Notes under the pieces: generated by a model
Told to the model about the DNA's origin: nothing
What the model saw: the letters and a program-made list of their open reading frames with translations, nothing else
Database searches by the model: none
Source of the DNA: Dasyornis broadbenti
Taxonomy: Eukaryota > Chordata > Aves > Passeriformes > Dasyornithidae
Assembly (NCBI GenBank): GCA_013397935.1
Contig: VZRN01004506.1
Span: 1,105,100 to 1,169,099, forward strand
Reading direction: 5' to 3'
Length of the DNA stretch: 64,000 nt
Shown here: in pieces, positions 52,701 to 64,000 of the stretch
Numbering within the stretch: position 1 is the first letter of the stretch
How the letters are laid out: every line of letters begins with the position of its first letter
Position numbers and translations under genes: made by a program

Positions 52701-53134
52701 TCAACTGGTAGCATATGATAGTAATCAAACCATGTATTTCATGAAGTGGCACACATTGATATCTTTATGCAAATGTGAAGGGGGATTAGAAAGATAGAAG
52801 GTTGGTTGGGAAGAGATTTAGTTTAGATCTTTGATTAAAGCTTTGTGGAGTTTTTTTTTTCTTTTTCTTCTGCAGTAAAGATGTGATAAGATATGCTGCA
52901 ATCTTCCAGTGCCCTGTGGCGATGGAAGGCTTTGTGGTTGTGGTTCTCCTGTGGGCTTCTGCTTCGTGTCTGAACTTACAGAATAATTTCAAAGTGAAAT
53001 TAATTTTTGACTCCTGGACGTTCAGTTTCTATCCGATCTCATTCAGGATGTATACTGAAATGAATGAAATTTAACAGACTCTTGTTTTGGGAAAAATGTG
53101 AAGGTTTTTTCTCAAATCTTTCTCACAGATGTGT

Positions 53135-53263
53135 TAGACCAGGCTGGATGGGCCCTGAGCAACTTGGTCTAGTGAATGGCATCCCTGCCCATGGTGGGGT
53201 GGTTGGAACTACAGCGTCTTTTAGGTCCCTTCCAGCCCACACCACTCTGTGATTCTGTGATTA
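53135..53263 (+). mobile_element. CR1 LINE 3'-end fragment, same strand as FAT4
   Basis: It reads AGACCAGGCTGGATGGGCCC, TGAGCAACTTGGTCTAGTG, GGCATCCCTGCCCATGG, GGTCCCTTCCAGCCCACACC, then the terminal tandem ATTCTGTG octamer (GATTCTGTGATT). The short 3' octamer repeat is the diagnostic end of CR1, which lacks a poly-A tail. About 130 bp survive. Confidence 0.96.
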
Positions 53264-55648
53264 CTTCAGTGAAATTTCTGCAAACAGGTTCATCCAATGA
53301 TCTTATTCCCTAGGTTTGCAGTTCTGTGTGTAAGTTGAAGTGGTGGATTCTAGCAGAAGTAAAAAGGTAGCTTTGAACGTGGATGCTAATTAGACTTAGG
53401 CAATGGTGAATTGTGAAGCAATCCACATTATCTAAGCCCTGTGGATAAGTAATAATTCATAGCATAAGTGCTCTTCAAAAATGTTGCGTTCTTTTCTAAA
53501 AAATTCTCATCCTTATTTGAGAATTTCTTAATTTTCCACCATCTAAAGCATGTCCTGAGTCTAAAATACAGTTTCTTTGTTTACTTGTGTAGTGATTTTT
53601 CAAAATAAAATTACCTCTGTTATTCTTCTCCTTTTTTTTTCAGTTCTCCGGAATCTGACTTTATAATTAATTTATTTGTCCCACAACCCTTAGCCATCTG
53701 TATTCTTGGATCCTCGCTATTTTACATTATTCAGGCTGTAGGCGATGCACAGCTCCTATCCCAAACCCCCCAGAAGTTGTCACATATTTTTCATATTATT
53801 TGTACGAAGGGTAATCTCTCATCATGAAAATGGGTTCTGGTGATGAAATGTCACCCGCAGCTGAAACATTAGCTGTGACTGACATGTATGGTAGGAATAA
53901 ATGAATTGCAGAGCTGTGCAGCTGCTTTACCTTGAAACCCTGTCTGGGGAAATGCTGCACTTTGGGGAGGAAAGCAGAAAGAGTGTGCTGTGCCAGTTCA
54001 TGGGGCAGGACCCGCTTGGCAAGGGGAGCTGGCAAAATCCTTTTTCTGTCATTTCTACCACATCTCTCCCATTTCTGTGATTAATTGTCACCCAGATGCA
54101 GCAGTCTCCTTGAAAACCAAACTAGCCTGGTTTATTCTGTGAAAGTTTGTGTCTGGTGAGGTGGTTGTCAATCACTGCTCGTGATGCTCTGCTCAGCACT
54201 CCTTGTGCTTCTGTTGTCAGGGATATAAATTGAATGATAAAACTTTCTGGGTTAATCTGTCTCAGGCTGTGAATTGTTTTGTGTACCATTTGTGAATGGT
54301 CAAAAGGATTAAATATGGGATAAATAAATAATGACCTTCTATAAAAGATCACTGGTTTTGTCTCCACTTCCAGCACATATAGCTATTATATTAATATTGC
54401 ACTCATATTAATATAGTATTTCCTCTGTGTTTGGGATCATCCCGGTGATCAAGTCAGAACAGCTTGGCGATTGAAAACAGAACAGAGAAGAAAATGTTAT
54501 AACAGGGGACTAGAAGCAGTAGAAATCATAGACTTTGGATCACCAGAACTGTCTGTGTTGGCTATATCCAGAGCAGCCCAACCCCTATTTTTTCAACGAA
54601 GTGCAGGGAGGATCCTTGTTGGATAATGGCATAGCAGATAGTGTAGTGTAAATAATGTTTTATCTGTCAATCCAGGTACCTTCTTTAAGTCATCCATACC
54701 TTTGCCTTTTACCTTTCTCTGTTCCTTGGAAAGACTTCTTTCAGCTACTCATTTTCTCCTTAGTGGGTCTTCAGAGTTTGGTGACTGTTCAATGTTTTGG
54801 GTCCAAAACTTACCTTTTTTTCCATGATAAATGTAAACCAGCTGTGTCTTCTTTTTCTATTTTGGAATATTACGTTCCAGACCCAGCAACAAGAGAAAAC
54901 GTAGCTCTGCATCTTTTCAAATTAGCATCAGCAGGGCAGCAATCTTGCTTATGAAAAACTAGGGATAAAGATCACAAAACAACCTTTCAGGATCTATCAT
55001 TCTTACTTGGAAAAGCATGTAAACATGGCATGTGAAAGGAGCATTTGTTGAGTTCTGGATAGGCAAGGAGAGTAGATGCTAGTGGGTGCTCCTAAAGTAA
55101 CGTTTATGTTTGCAATTAAAGGAGAGCTTTGAGAGAGAGAGAAAAACAGATTATTTGTTATAAAATATATTAAGTGCAAGGGTGTTTTTTCCTCCTCTCG
55201 GAACGGAGAGTTGCCAATATATAAACATTTCAGGGAGAATTTTACACCACCTCATCTTTATGTCAGGCAGCATTTAATGGTTGAACAATCTCCTGCCCCG
55301 GCACTTGGCAGTTATTCTCCAGGGGCTGACTTTGAGGATTACAATGACAGTCTATCAGTGGATCTTTTCCAATATAAACTAGACTAGGACCATTTAAAAT
55401 CAGTTGCTATCAACAAGTCAAATTAACTTTATTTGTGTTAGAGGTTTTCCTAGGAGTATTTTATAACAATGTGGAATTTTAATATCCGGACAGGCTTTTC
55501 CTATTGTTGGTGTGATTTGGGAATGTGCTAATTCATGCGATTAAGAGCAATTTATCTGATTTCTTTCAGAATTATGTGATTTGTAACATTCAGGTCCAAT
55601 CAGCGTCCAGTGCTCACACAACTTTTTTCCTGTTCCTGCTTTTTACAG
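53264..55648. other. FAT4: Intron block just upstream of FAT4 exon A
   Basis: AT-rich intron with no repeat family recognised. The last 40 bp are a strong pyrimidine tract and acceptor. A smooth, low-repeat stretch at about 55195-55400 has the look of a conserved noncoding element, but I have no alignment to support that. Confidence 0.45.
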
Positions 55649-55780
55649 GTGGAAATAACACTTCAGGATATCAATGACAACCCACCAGTCTTCCCCACAG
55701 ACATGCTCGATCTGACCATAGAGGAGAATATAGGAGATGGATCTAAAATACTGCAGCTGACAGCCATGGATGCTGATGAG
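55649..55780 (+). CDS. FAT4: FAT4 internal exon A (end of one cadherin repeat, start of the next)
   Basis: This is a 132-bp exon of 44 codons that starts and ends in phase 0. It follows a long pyrimidine tract ending in TTTTACAG and is followed by the donor GTAGGA. The product starts VEITLQDINDNPPVF, the terminal strand and calcium-binding DxNDN linker of one EC repeat. It then begins the next repeat and stops at the calcium motif DADE. The wording of the linker and of the following segment matches my recollection of vertebrate FAT4, about EC16/EC17 (from memory). FAT4 is a giant single-pass cell-surface cadherin that binds Dachsous (DCHS1) and acts in planar cell polarity and Hippo signalling. 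The open frame runs a little past both splice sites, but an ATG start at 55610 is not credible because this is an internal exon. Skipping this exon would keep the reading frame. Confidence 0.92.
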
Positions 55781-58504
55781 GTAGGAGCATGGTTTAATAT
55801 TTGAATGTTGGTACTAAAAGTGCTGTCCTGGAAAAATGTTTTTTTCCTTCATCCCTTTGTGTGAGCTTGGCCTTTGGAATCACTGCACTCATTCACAAAA
55901 TTCTGTCCAGTATCATAGAGGTCTAAACTAACTTTGAAACCAAGATGTTGCAGCTGAACCCAGTTCCAAGGTGTGCAATAAAATAATTCTGAGACAAACC
56001 TTGGAGCAACAAGAAAACTTCTGGTAATGCCTGATCTCCCTTTGACTAGACCTAACAAAAATCATTATTAGCCCTTCCAAAAGAGTGTTTTATTTTACCA
56101 AAAAGAGGGGAAAAGAAATAATGCTAAATCATGTGCTCTGTATCTGTTTGTAATATAGTTTTGCCCTCTTGGATTCATTACTTTGAGGATGCTGCAACTA
56201 AGGCCCTATGAAGAAACTAAAATACTGTTGATGCATTCATTTCTTTTAGATACTAAGGTTATGAAAATGTTGATCATATTATTTTTGCTCTCTTGAACTG
56301 ATTCTTTCCATGAGGGAAGGGCCTCAAAGGTCAATATAAACATGCAAAGAAGTTTGTGTTATCATTAAAATATAGAGTTACAATTGACAACAACAAGCAG
56401 CTCTTGCTTGCAAATAATAGGGCAATTCAGCCTCCTCAAGAGAATTTTATTCCTGGCCTTTTTTTTGTTTGCTGGGTTAGTCTTCCTGTGATTGTTAATT
56501 GGTGTACTTAATCTTACTACTACAGAGGGAACCACGGGAACACCCCCGGGAATGGTACGAATGTGATTGTAAATATTTGTTCTTGCCTTTATTTTCTGCT
56601 ATTTTCTGGTAGTAGCCTGATATATAGACAAAAACCAAGGATTTTGGAACAGTGCACTTCTGTAACAAAAATTCTAGCTGTTTGTCTTTATTTTAGGAAG
56701 AAGTAAATATTGAACTCCCACTCTCTGGTTTGGTATGGAAAATATATCTAATATTATAGCAATATCTTATGCTCCAGCCTCTTTTTAACCATTCCTGAAC
56801 TGCGCCTAGTCTGTTACCCATTCTGAAGCACTCCATCGAGTGGGAAGTGATTTGTTACCTCAGAGAGAAATCAGTCAGTCTTTTTATCAAGAGAAATGAT
56901 TTGAATCTCCCTACCAGAACGTTTGTAACTCAAACTCTTTACAAAGAACCCAAGTTTTCTTAGCAATGTGCAGTGTTTAGGGTCGAGATACCTTTTTATT
57001 CCCCCCACTTTTTTGAAGTTGAGGGCACAGTATAAACCAATATCACACATGGCTGTGGTTTTAGCTGCACTGGTTAAACATGAGGTGAAGAATGTGGTCA
57101 CCTCTGAAATTCTCATGAGAAGTGATGGCTAAGCCACACAATTGAAGGAAAGCGCGTGACATCCCCTAGGCACACCTGAGCACACAGCTGAAGCACTGCA
57201 TGCAGCTCTTCAGGGCTGGGCACCTGCAGAAGCCTGTTTTCTTTCTAAATTTCCTTTTATCACTTAGCTCAGTCTGACTCTTTGAAACAATAGCCCAGAG
57301 AGAAAGTTTGGCATGGGGCACTCTGGTAAGGTCAGGTAACTAATGCTTGTCTCTCCTGTCACAAATACGAGCAGGTGTTTATCACTGTTAATTTGCTTTT
57401 TTAGGCAAGAGTATTTGAAACAGCCATGGAATTTCTTTCTGCCTGATCCCTTTGATCTTTTGCTCATTGCAGAAATGCCACTGGCATTTCAGCTGCAGGT
57501 TTCAGCTGTCAAACCAGAGCTCTGGCCTGGCACCAGAGGAGGGCACAGTAAATATCTGCTTGCCCACTAAAACACATTGCCAGGCACCATTTGCATGCAG
57601 GGTATAGGTACCTGTATCTGATGTTGGAGGCTACCAAGCCTTCAGTATCCTTAAGCCTGTCTTGGAAAAAAGAGGACATGACATTTTTCTACACAACATT
57701 ACTTTTCCTTAATTTTCCTTTCAACCAAAATGTTCAAAGTCCACATGAACGCTTTTTTTTTTTTTCCCCTGTAAGAACAAATGAAGCTTTTTGACCCAAA
57801 AGCAAATTCTTTTGACTTGCAGCACAATCCAATAGATCAGAACTGTGATTTTAATGATGTGTGATTTGTTACTTAAAGGCTTTTTATTTACAGGGGTAAA
57901 TATATTTCCATGCAGAAAACTGCCCTTTGAGGGCTGCTGCAAGCACAGCCTCCAGGAGTTTCTCCTGACGATGAGCTGTGGCCCTTGCCATGCGTGGTGG
58001 CTGGAAAAGCTGCTGCATGGCTGCCTCAGATCCTCCCTCCTTCCATCCCTCTTTGCCTCTCCTGCTCACTCCATCCCATCTCCAGAAAACAAGATAGGCA
58101 GAGCTGATCCCACTGGCAGGGATTTAATTTAAGCTTCAAACATAAAACAAGAATGAACATCGATCCTTATTAAGATGTCACCCTGCTCTGTGGTGCTGGC
58201 TTGAAACTAAAACAGCTAACAGAGTTTTTTGGTATTGATTGGATGAAATCCTTTTATGAACAGTGAGAGCACAAAGTATCTGGGTAATCTCATCATTTCA
58301 CATCTCATAAATAAAACCTGTGTGCGTATGTGTCTCTACTGTGGGACTGGAGCAGGGACTGGGCAGGAAGGCTGTTTATTAAAGGAAACTGTTTTGAAAA
58401 ATAATCTCCAAGTGCAGTTACTGGAACGATCCTTGTCTTACTGCAAGTTATGATGTGGTTTTCCTGGCAAATAACGTGATTTGACCACTTCTGTTTTGAC
58501 TTAG
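55781..58504 (+). other. FAT4: FAT4 intron between exons A and B
   Basis: A phase-0 intron of 2,724 bp running from GTAGGA to TTAG. It is AT-rich, with a CTCC/CTGC-rich patch near 57930-58080 and a T run at 57751-57765. I see no repeat family, coding segment or RNA gene in it. Confidence 0.88.
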
Positions 58505-58766
58505 GGAGCCAATGCCCTGGTCACATACACCATTATCAGTGGTGCAGATGATAGCTTCCACATTGACCCCGAGTCAGGGGAGCTGATAGCCACCAAGCGC
58601 CTGGACCGCGAGCGCCGCTCCAAGTACTCCCTGCTGGTCCGGGCTGACGATGGCCTGCAGTCCTCGGACATGAGAATAAACATCACTGTCAGCGACGTGA
58701 ATGATCACATCCCCAAGTTCTCCAAGCCAGTGTACTCCTTTGACATCCCAGAAGATGCCACTCCAG
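58505..58766 (+). CDS. FAT4: FAT4 internal exon B (most of one cadherin repeat)
   Basis: This 262-bp exon enters in phase 0 and leaves in phase 1 (87 codons plus one base). The acceptor is the TTAG at 58501-58504 and the donor is GTAAAC. It completes the repeat begun in exon A: GANALVTYTI, then an LDRE motif near residue 33, the ADDG turn, and the linker DVNDH. It then starts the next repeat up to PEDATP. The sequence INIT near residue 58 is an N-glycosylation sequon. The asparagine-histidine pair in DVNDH replaces the commoner NDN, a variation found in several FAT repeats. Base composition is clearly richer in G+C and CpG than the flanking intron, as expected for a bird exon. The antisense open frame over 58501-58686 is a shadow of this exon. 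Confidence 0.93.
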
Positions 58767-60481
58767 GTAAACAGGAAATGGAAATGTGATCAGTAACCTC
58801 TCAAGTGGTTGTTCTCTTCTTTTAAAGCTCATTTCATACACAAGAGTGTTTTGATACTTAAAAGGTGGGTTGTAAACACTGAAAATACTTGGATTTAGTT
58901 TTGAAAGACTGTGTTCTATTACGTCTCCAGATGAGAAATCAATATTACTTGCAATAAAACTATTTTATTTATACTTTATAGATATTGCTAGTACAAAAGC
59001 AGTATCTGCCAGTAGCATCTCAGAAGGTTATTCTAAAACATAAATAAACCAAGGAGATGCAAATGACATGGTGACAGCTTTTAAGCTTTTATTAGGGCTT
59101 TCATAACCATGAGAGTCTCAGTTTGGGATAACTAAGATTACCCCCATGCCTCCCAACTTTTGCACTCTGCCCCACAGTCCCTGTCCCAAAATGTGGTGGT
59201 GTTTTGCATTAAAGGATTACAGCGCAATCAGCTGCGCCTCAGGAAGCTGATCTGGAAGTAATTGAGATGTCTGCAGAGCACAGAGTGCTTTGGTTGCTGA
59301 TCCCTAGCTGTGCTCTTTCAGAGCCTTCAGTCTCGGTCTTTTTTAGCAGGAATAACCCTGGAAAAGGCAAGCCTAATTCCCTCCATATTAAAATGAGACT
59401 TTTCTCCTTAATCATTTATGGGGCGTACATTAGTGCCTTATACCCAGCTTAGCAGTGATGGATGCTGAAGGAAGAGATAGGCTGACTTTGTATTAAAGTA
59501 CTGCATCTTCTCCTGTTCTGCTCTCCAGCAGTCCTGGAGCAGCTGGCAGGCTCACCCAGAGGGGAAGGACTGTGAGGTCACCCCTTCAAGGTTCCACTTT
59601 CTATCCCAGAGAGTAATCCCTGTTTCCCTTGCAGTTAAAGAAATGTTAAAGCACGAGGTAATCAAATGGGTGTGAAAGATACCAGCGTTAAAGGATTAAA
59701 GGGGGTTGCAGCACTATTCTTCATTCTGATGGTAGAAGCAGTTTTCATTATCACATTGCTTGAAAATAGTTAACTGTGCTGCCTGTAGTTCATCTGGTTC
59801 CATGGAAAGGAAATTTAATGATTTATTTTCTTGGAAATGAGCTGATCTTAATTATAATTAGTGTTCAGAATACTAAAAAGTGACACTTGATTTCCAAACT
59901 TTAGTCAGATAGGTCAGTCATGCAAGGGCAGCTATGCAGAAATGAAAACACTGGCACAAATTCAGAGGGCATTGAATTTCAGAAAACAGTGGAGAACGGA
60001 CCCCTATAAGGTTTCTAGTTTTCTAACCGCAGTTACCCTGCAAAGGCACTGTTTCAAAAAGCAGAGCTGGGATCTGTGGTATGTACTCACATTTTGGTTT
60101 CTGCATTTGGAAAGAAATATCTAGAAGGTTTCAGAACTTGTGATTGTCTGCGGCAAAGGGAGGATCCTCTGAGTCACAGGAAGATAATACCTAGTAGGAG
60201 AAAAGGTATTTTTGCCACTGTTGAGATCTAATCTGGGTAAAGATAAAAAACATTCCTGGCCATTTCTTATGGTGTTTGAGTAGCCCCTTAAAGCAAGAAT
60301 ATGATGTCCCTTTCGGCTTTGAAAAACATTTTGCAATAGTTATTCAGACAGTTTTGAGGCTTGAATTTCTCTTGGAGGACATCTCTCACCTGTGGATCTG
60401 CTTGATGCTGAGCTGGCTCTGGCCAGCCCAGAGAGCTTCCTGTTCAAGTGCCTGATGGTGCTCTGCTGTCGTGCCATGCAG
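58767..60481 (+). other. FAT4: FAT4 intron between exons B and C
   Basis: A phase-1 intron of 1,715 bp running from GTAAAC to ATGCAG. The pyrimidine tract before the acceptor is interrupted (CTCTGCTGTCGTGCCATGCAG) but adequate. I see no repeat or other gene in it. Confidence 0.88.
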
Positions 60482-60832
60482 GTTCCTTGGTGGCAGCCAT
60501 TCTTGCCACCGACGACGACTCGGGCATCAATGGGGAGATCACGTACACCGTAAGCGAGGATGATGAAGAGGGAATCTTCTTCTTGAATCCCGTCACCGGG
60601 GTCTTCAACCTGACGCGAGCCCTGGACTACGAAGCACAGCAGTATTACATCCTCACCGTCCGTGCTGAGGATGGGGGAGGCCAGTCCACGGCCATCAGGG
60701 TGTACTTCAACATCCTGGACATCAATGACAACCCGCCCGTGTTCAGCATGGCCTCCTACAGCACTTCCCTGATGGAGAACCTGCCCCCGGGATCCACCAT
60801 CCTCAACTTCAGCGTCACCGATGCCGATGATG
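60482..60832 (+). CDS. FAT4: FAT4 internal exon C (one full cadherin-repeat length)
   Basis: This 351-bp exon is in phase 1 at both ends. The acceptor is ATGCAG at 60476-60481 and the donor is GTAGGA. The split glycine codon joins exon B (PEDATP-G) to SLVAAILATDDDSG. It continues the second complete EC repeat with its DDDSG calcium motif, FNLT (a glycosylation sequon), LDYE in place of LDRE, and AEDGGG, and closes it with DINDNPPVF. It then opens another repeat with MENLPPGST and ends at DADDG. LNFS is a further sequon. This order matches my recollection of FAT4 around EC18/EC19. Because both ends are in phase 1, skipping would remove 117 residues in frame but would fuse the starts of two repeats and lose a calcium site. 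An in-frame ATG at 60448 and a stop beyond the donor are intronic read-through, not a start or end of the gene. Confidence 0.94.
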
Positions 60833-63800
60833 GTAGGAATTCCCTCATGTTGTCTACCTGTGATCATAAATCTGTGTTTCACCTTAGCAATGTATTAGAA
60901 GACTTACTAAAAAGGGAAAGTTAGGGCAGCCCTTAAGTCGTTGCTCTCATATGCTTAAATTCACATTTAAATTAGACCTAAATGTTCCTGCAATCTTTTT
61001 TCCTGAAAGTTTGTAATATATTCTAAAGAAGGTTGTGGCGATATCAGGTGTTATCTGCAGTCATCTTAAATTTGCTGTAACTTTTAAGTGTATCACAAAG
61101 AGAACTGTCATCTACAAGGTGTTGATAGTGGAGGTTAAAAAACTTATTGAAAGAGATCTTGGGAAAATTTCCCATTGAAATAAGATTTAATCTTGGGATT
61201 ATTTATGGCATCTGGAAGGTGTTAATGTGTCCGAGTGTAAAAGGTACGGTTTTTGTAGCCTGCTTAACCATTTTGCCAGGCACTTTGTGCCCAAGCAAGA
61301 ATAATTATAGACTATTAAACAGGTAAACATAATTCCATTGTGTACCACATTTTCTGAAGTGTCCACAGACATTACCCAGTGTGACTTAAAGCAAAACTCT
61401 TCATAGCACTCATGATGGCCTAACAGGTGAAGGTTATTTTTGTGACATGTTGAGCAACCTTGTCTCCTCTCAACTTGACAGGGACTCAGCAGAGCCCGTG
61501 GAAGTGTCTCACACTGAAATGTCTTTCAAGGACAGAGCACCTACATGCTTTGAGGAATCCCAGTTTGTGCACTTAAAATGACTGAACCCATCAAGATTAC
61601 TCAGTAAAGCAGTTTTTCTTAAGGAAATGCTTAGTTGTTGAACTCCAACATTTTTGTGGGGAGATAAATTTTGTGCTGATGCATGGAACTTTCCATGGTA
61701 AAAATCGTGTAACTGGTTTTGAGATCAAACTGAGTGAGAAGAGATTCCATAAGATAAGCCAACAAATCAGAAGCTACACCTTTGTGATACTGGCTGTTCT
61801 TGCATGAATCGCTCTTGCACCACACCTATTAAGGCTCTTATTTTATGTAAACTAAACATAAGCTGAAGGAAGAACTTGAACTTGTATCATGCATACCCAG
61901 GGTTGTTCCTTCAGAGTTGTAGATAAATGAGTTTGTGTCTATCTCCTCCTTTATTTCATATTTTCCTGTTAGGGCTACAAAACTTGGTTTCAAATATTTT
62001 TGGAAGTTAATTTCACGTCACCATTAAGAGTCTGTTTTCCTTTTCTCTTGCACCTCATACATTAATTTCCATCTATGCACAGTGGATGGGAACTATATCA
62101 TAGCACGGACATATCGATTCACATTCATCACACACTCAGTTATCAAGGAGGCAAAGGAGTATTTGAGGAGCAATGCAACGAGAAGTCAGATATCTTGCCT
62201 TTTATATTTTCTGGCACACTTGCCTTTCTAGGAGGCTGGATTTAAAATTAATAGGGCAGAAATATCATTCCAAGAGTGTGCCAGGTTGAGTTCTCCCATA
62301 GGACTGTAACTTAAGCAAATGTTATGATCTATTGTTGTTTCTGTTTCAAGCCCAAACTTGTTATCTTGTGTTGTCTTATATTTATCTGGAGCACAGAAAT
62401 AGCTGGTGCTGGTATTATACTCTTCTCCATGTGCTCACAGATAATGCACTCAATTCAAATATAATTTCGTTGATTATTTATGTTACGTGACCCCGTAGTT
62501 TGAAGGAGCTCTGAAAAGACATTGTTTTATAATGAGGTATGGCTGTTGTTTTAGGATAAACACTGATAGAAGACAGAAACATGGTGATAGTGAAACTGCT
62601 CCAGTTTTCATTTTCTTGTTCAGTACACCCCTTGGGAAACAGCAGCTGTTTATCTCAGCTTGGACTGTTCCATATACAGATCTATAGCCAATATCTGCTA
62701 CAGCTCTTGGATATTGAAAAATATATATAGTAATAAAATAATATATACTGGAGAACTCAGTTACCTTAAACACATTCATTTTGAGATTCAGATTCTATTT
62801 TTTTTCAACAAAGAATTATCAGGATAAATCTCAGAGGAAAGCACACAACATTTGTTGTCAGTTTGTTAAAAGGTATGGTAAAGTATTCCTCCACACAAAG
62901 CTGGTGTAATTTCCTAGCTAAACTCTACAAATATTTCTAGAATGGCAGGGGGGAAGTACTTTTGTGGTGTTTTTGTTTTACTTTCATTAGTAAATAAATA
63001 AAAATAGAAACAAAACTCTTTAAAAGAGTGTTGTCATTAAATTGGTGACTCCATCTCTGTCCTTTCACAGTTTTATCAGATTAACCATCAGATTAAATAA
63101 ACCTAAAGTTCAGCAAAGAGGATGTTCCTACGTTCTCCCTAAGAAAAGCCAAGCTCCAAACCTTGGAAGAGGGGCATGGACGAGGTGCACAAAGCCAGCT
63201 TGGCATGCTGTGTTTAAGAAAAGAATAGTTCATTAAGTGGCCCTCCTGGCTCCACTGATATTTAGGCAACTCTTCTGTTTCACGGTTTAATTTATATATG
63301 CATTACCAGTATGGAAACCTGTGAGAATACAGGACAGAAAATGAAAAGGTTCATGGAGTTGAGATAGAGAAGAGCAAACTAAATTTTTAAGGAATAAACA
63401 CCATAGAAAACACTAGGGGGAAAAATAGAGTGATTTTTGAAGTCATTTCCTTTTGCAGGACCCAAATCCTGCCCATCTCCAAAAAGTGACAAAAATCTTG
63501 AATTGCCAGAAAGTACTTTACTGAAATCAAGACTTTCATCCATATAATTAGTCATTTGAAAATACAACTGAGCAAAAAGCAAACTAGCATTAAACTCTCA
63601 CCATCCTTCAAAGTAATGGAGAAACACTAACTTGTGGCAGATAAGTGTATTAGTTTCTTTAATGGCTTTCAAATATTTTGTCTTTCATGTTTGGTTCTAT
63701 TCATTTGAAAATTTAACTCCCAACAAGAGGAAAAAGAGAGAGGGAAAGATGCCAATTAGAGTAGCCATCGGGGGAAAGACAAGTAAGACTATATGTCTCA

Positions 63801-64000
63801 GGTCTTAGCATAATAAACAGCAGAGATCAGTAAATCTAATGCAGGAATATCGAAGCAATTCACTCGGAGAGAAAAGAGCTTCTGAGTAAAAATGACAAAA
63901 TGCACAGCAATCAGTGAAGTGGGCAGCTTGATTTCTTTGCATGAACAAGCTGATTTGAGGGGTAAGTTAGTAGCTAATAGTTGGTTAATTTATTAAACCT
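60833..64000 (+). other. FAT4: FAT4 intron downstream of exon C (3' end outside the window)
   Basis: A phase-1 intron of at least 3,168 bp starting with GTAGGA. The next exon, which should continue the repeat after DADDG, is not present before the window ends. The sequence is AT-rich with short A/T tracts (for example the TAAATAAATAAAAATAG run near 62991). I see no coding segment or recognisable repeat family. Confidence 0.82.

Larger units (their letters stand above)
48573..53134. other. Intron block with microsatellite and heat-shock-element-like array
   Basis: The notable content is at 49625-49757: an AT/GT microsatellite, then a pyrimidine tract, then an array of GAA/TTC units. The rest is AT-rich intron without recognised repeats or coding regions. 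Confidence 0.5.
1..55648 (+). other. FAT4: Long FAT4 intron upstream of exon A (5' end outside the window)
   Basis: I find no other segment with cadherin motifs (DxNDN, LDRE) in frame and between splice sites, so this whole stretch is read as one intron of at least 55.6 kb. It enters exon A in phase 0. The sequence is AT-rich with many stops in all frames. The open frames present are short (up to about 156 codons) and show no recognisable domain. It contains seven CR1 fragments, homopolymer runs, one AT/GT microsatellite and several motif clusters listed separately. I infer that it is an early FAT4 intron following the large 5' coding exon(s); an unrecognised small gene or noncoding RNA inside it cannot be excluded. 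Confidence 0.75.

Noticed and set aside
60340..60882. 180-codon open frame on the minus strand
   Set aside because: It lies opposite FAT4 exon C, whose composition and codon structure create the open antisense frame. It has no recognisable domain and runs into the intron.
60448..60924. 158-codon plus-strand frame read as a complete small protein
   Set aside because: Its middle is FAT4 exon C, but its ATG and stop are in flanking introns beyond good splice sites, so it is not a stand-alone gene.
1..64000. tRNA, rRNA, CRISPR array, bacterial operons or viral genes
   Set aside because: No clover-leaf with A and B boxes, no regular direct repeats with spacers, no ribosome-binding-site-led gene strings and no recognisable retroviral gag, pol or env frames were seen.

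Overview
This window looks like a piece of a bird nuclear genome (another sauropsid is possible). It is AT-rich, intron-like DNA with few repeats. At least seven fragments of CR1-type LINEs are recognisable, which fits the CR1-dominated repeat content of bird genomes. There are no bacterial-type operons, no CRISPR array, no rRNA and no tRNA that I can recognise.

The only protein-coding gene I can support is on the plus strand near the right end. It consists of three consecutive internal exons of a giant cadherin, which I recognise as FAT4 (an atypical FAT-family cadherin acting in planar cell polarity and Hippo signalling). The exons are 55649-55780, 58505-58766 and 60482-60832. All have AG acceptors and GT donors. 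Their phases (0/0, 0/1, 1/1) join into one open frame of 248 codons plus one base. The joined product is the end of one extracellular cadherin (EC) repeat, two complete repeats and the start of a fourth, with the usual calcium-site motifs (DxNDN, LDRE/LDYE, DADE/DDDSG). From memory of the human protein this is about EC16-EC19 of 34; that numbering is unverified. Neither end of the gene is in the window.

Positions 1-55648 appear to be a single very long FAT4 intron entering the first exon in phase 0, at least 55.6 kb. It holds CR1 fragments near 6.0, 13.8, 26.1, 33.5, 42.1, 48.3 and 53.1 kb. Five are antisense to FAT4 and two are sense. It also holds homopolymer and short microsatellite tracts and a few motif clusters that could be regulatory. 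The remaining introns (2.7 kb, 1.7 kb and at least 3.2 kb) show little.

The best non-gene signal is at 49735-49757: five uninterrupted, perfect alternating heat-shock-element units, 59 bp from a palindromic AT/GT microsatellite. Other leads are CTCF-like sites (16.3, 24.0 and 24.6 kb), G-quadruplex motifs (17.85 and 20.65 kb), a FOX/E-box plus PBX-MEIS-like cluster (35.7 kb), possible recursive-splice sites (15.3, 18.9 and 24.8 kb), a possible 65-bp hidden exon (1.67 kb) and a weak hammerhead-like motif (3.97 kb). I found no convincing new gene system here; these are leads, not demonstrations.
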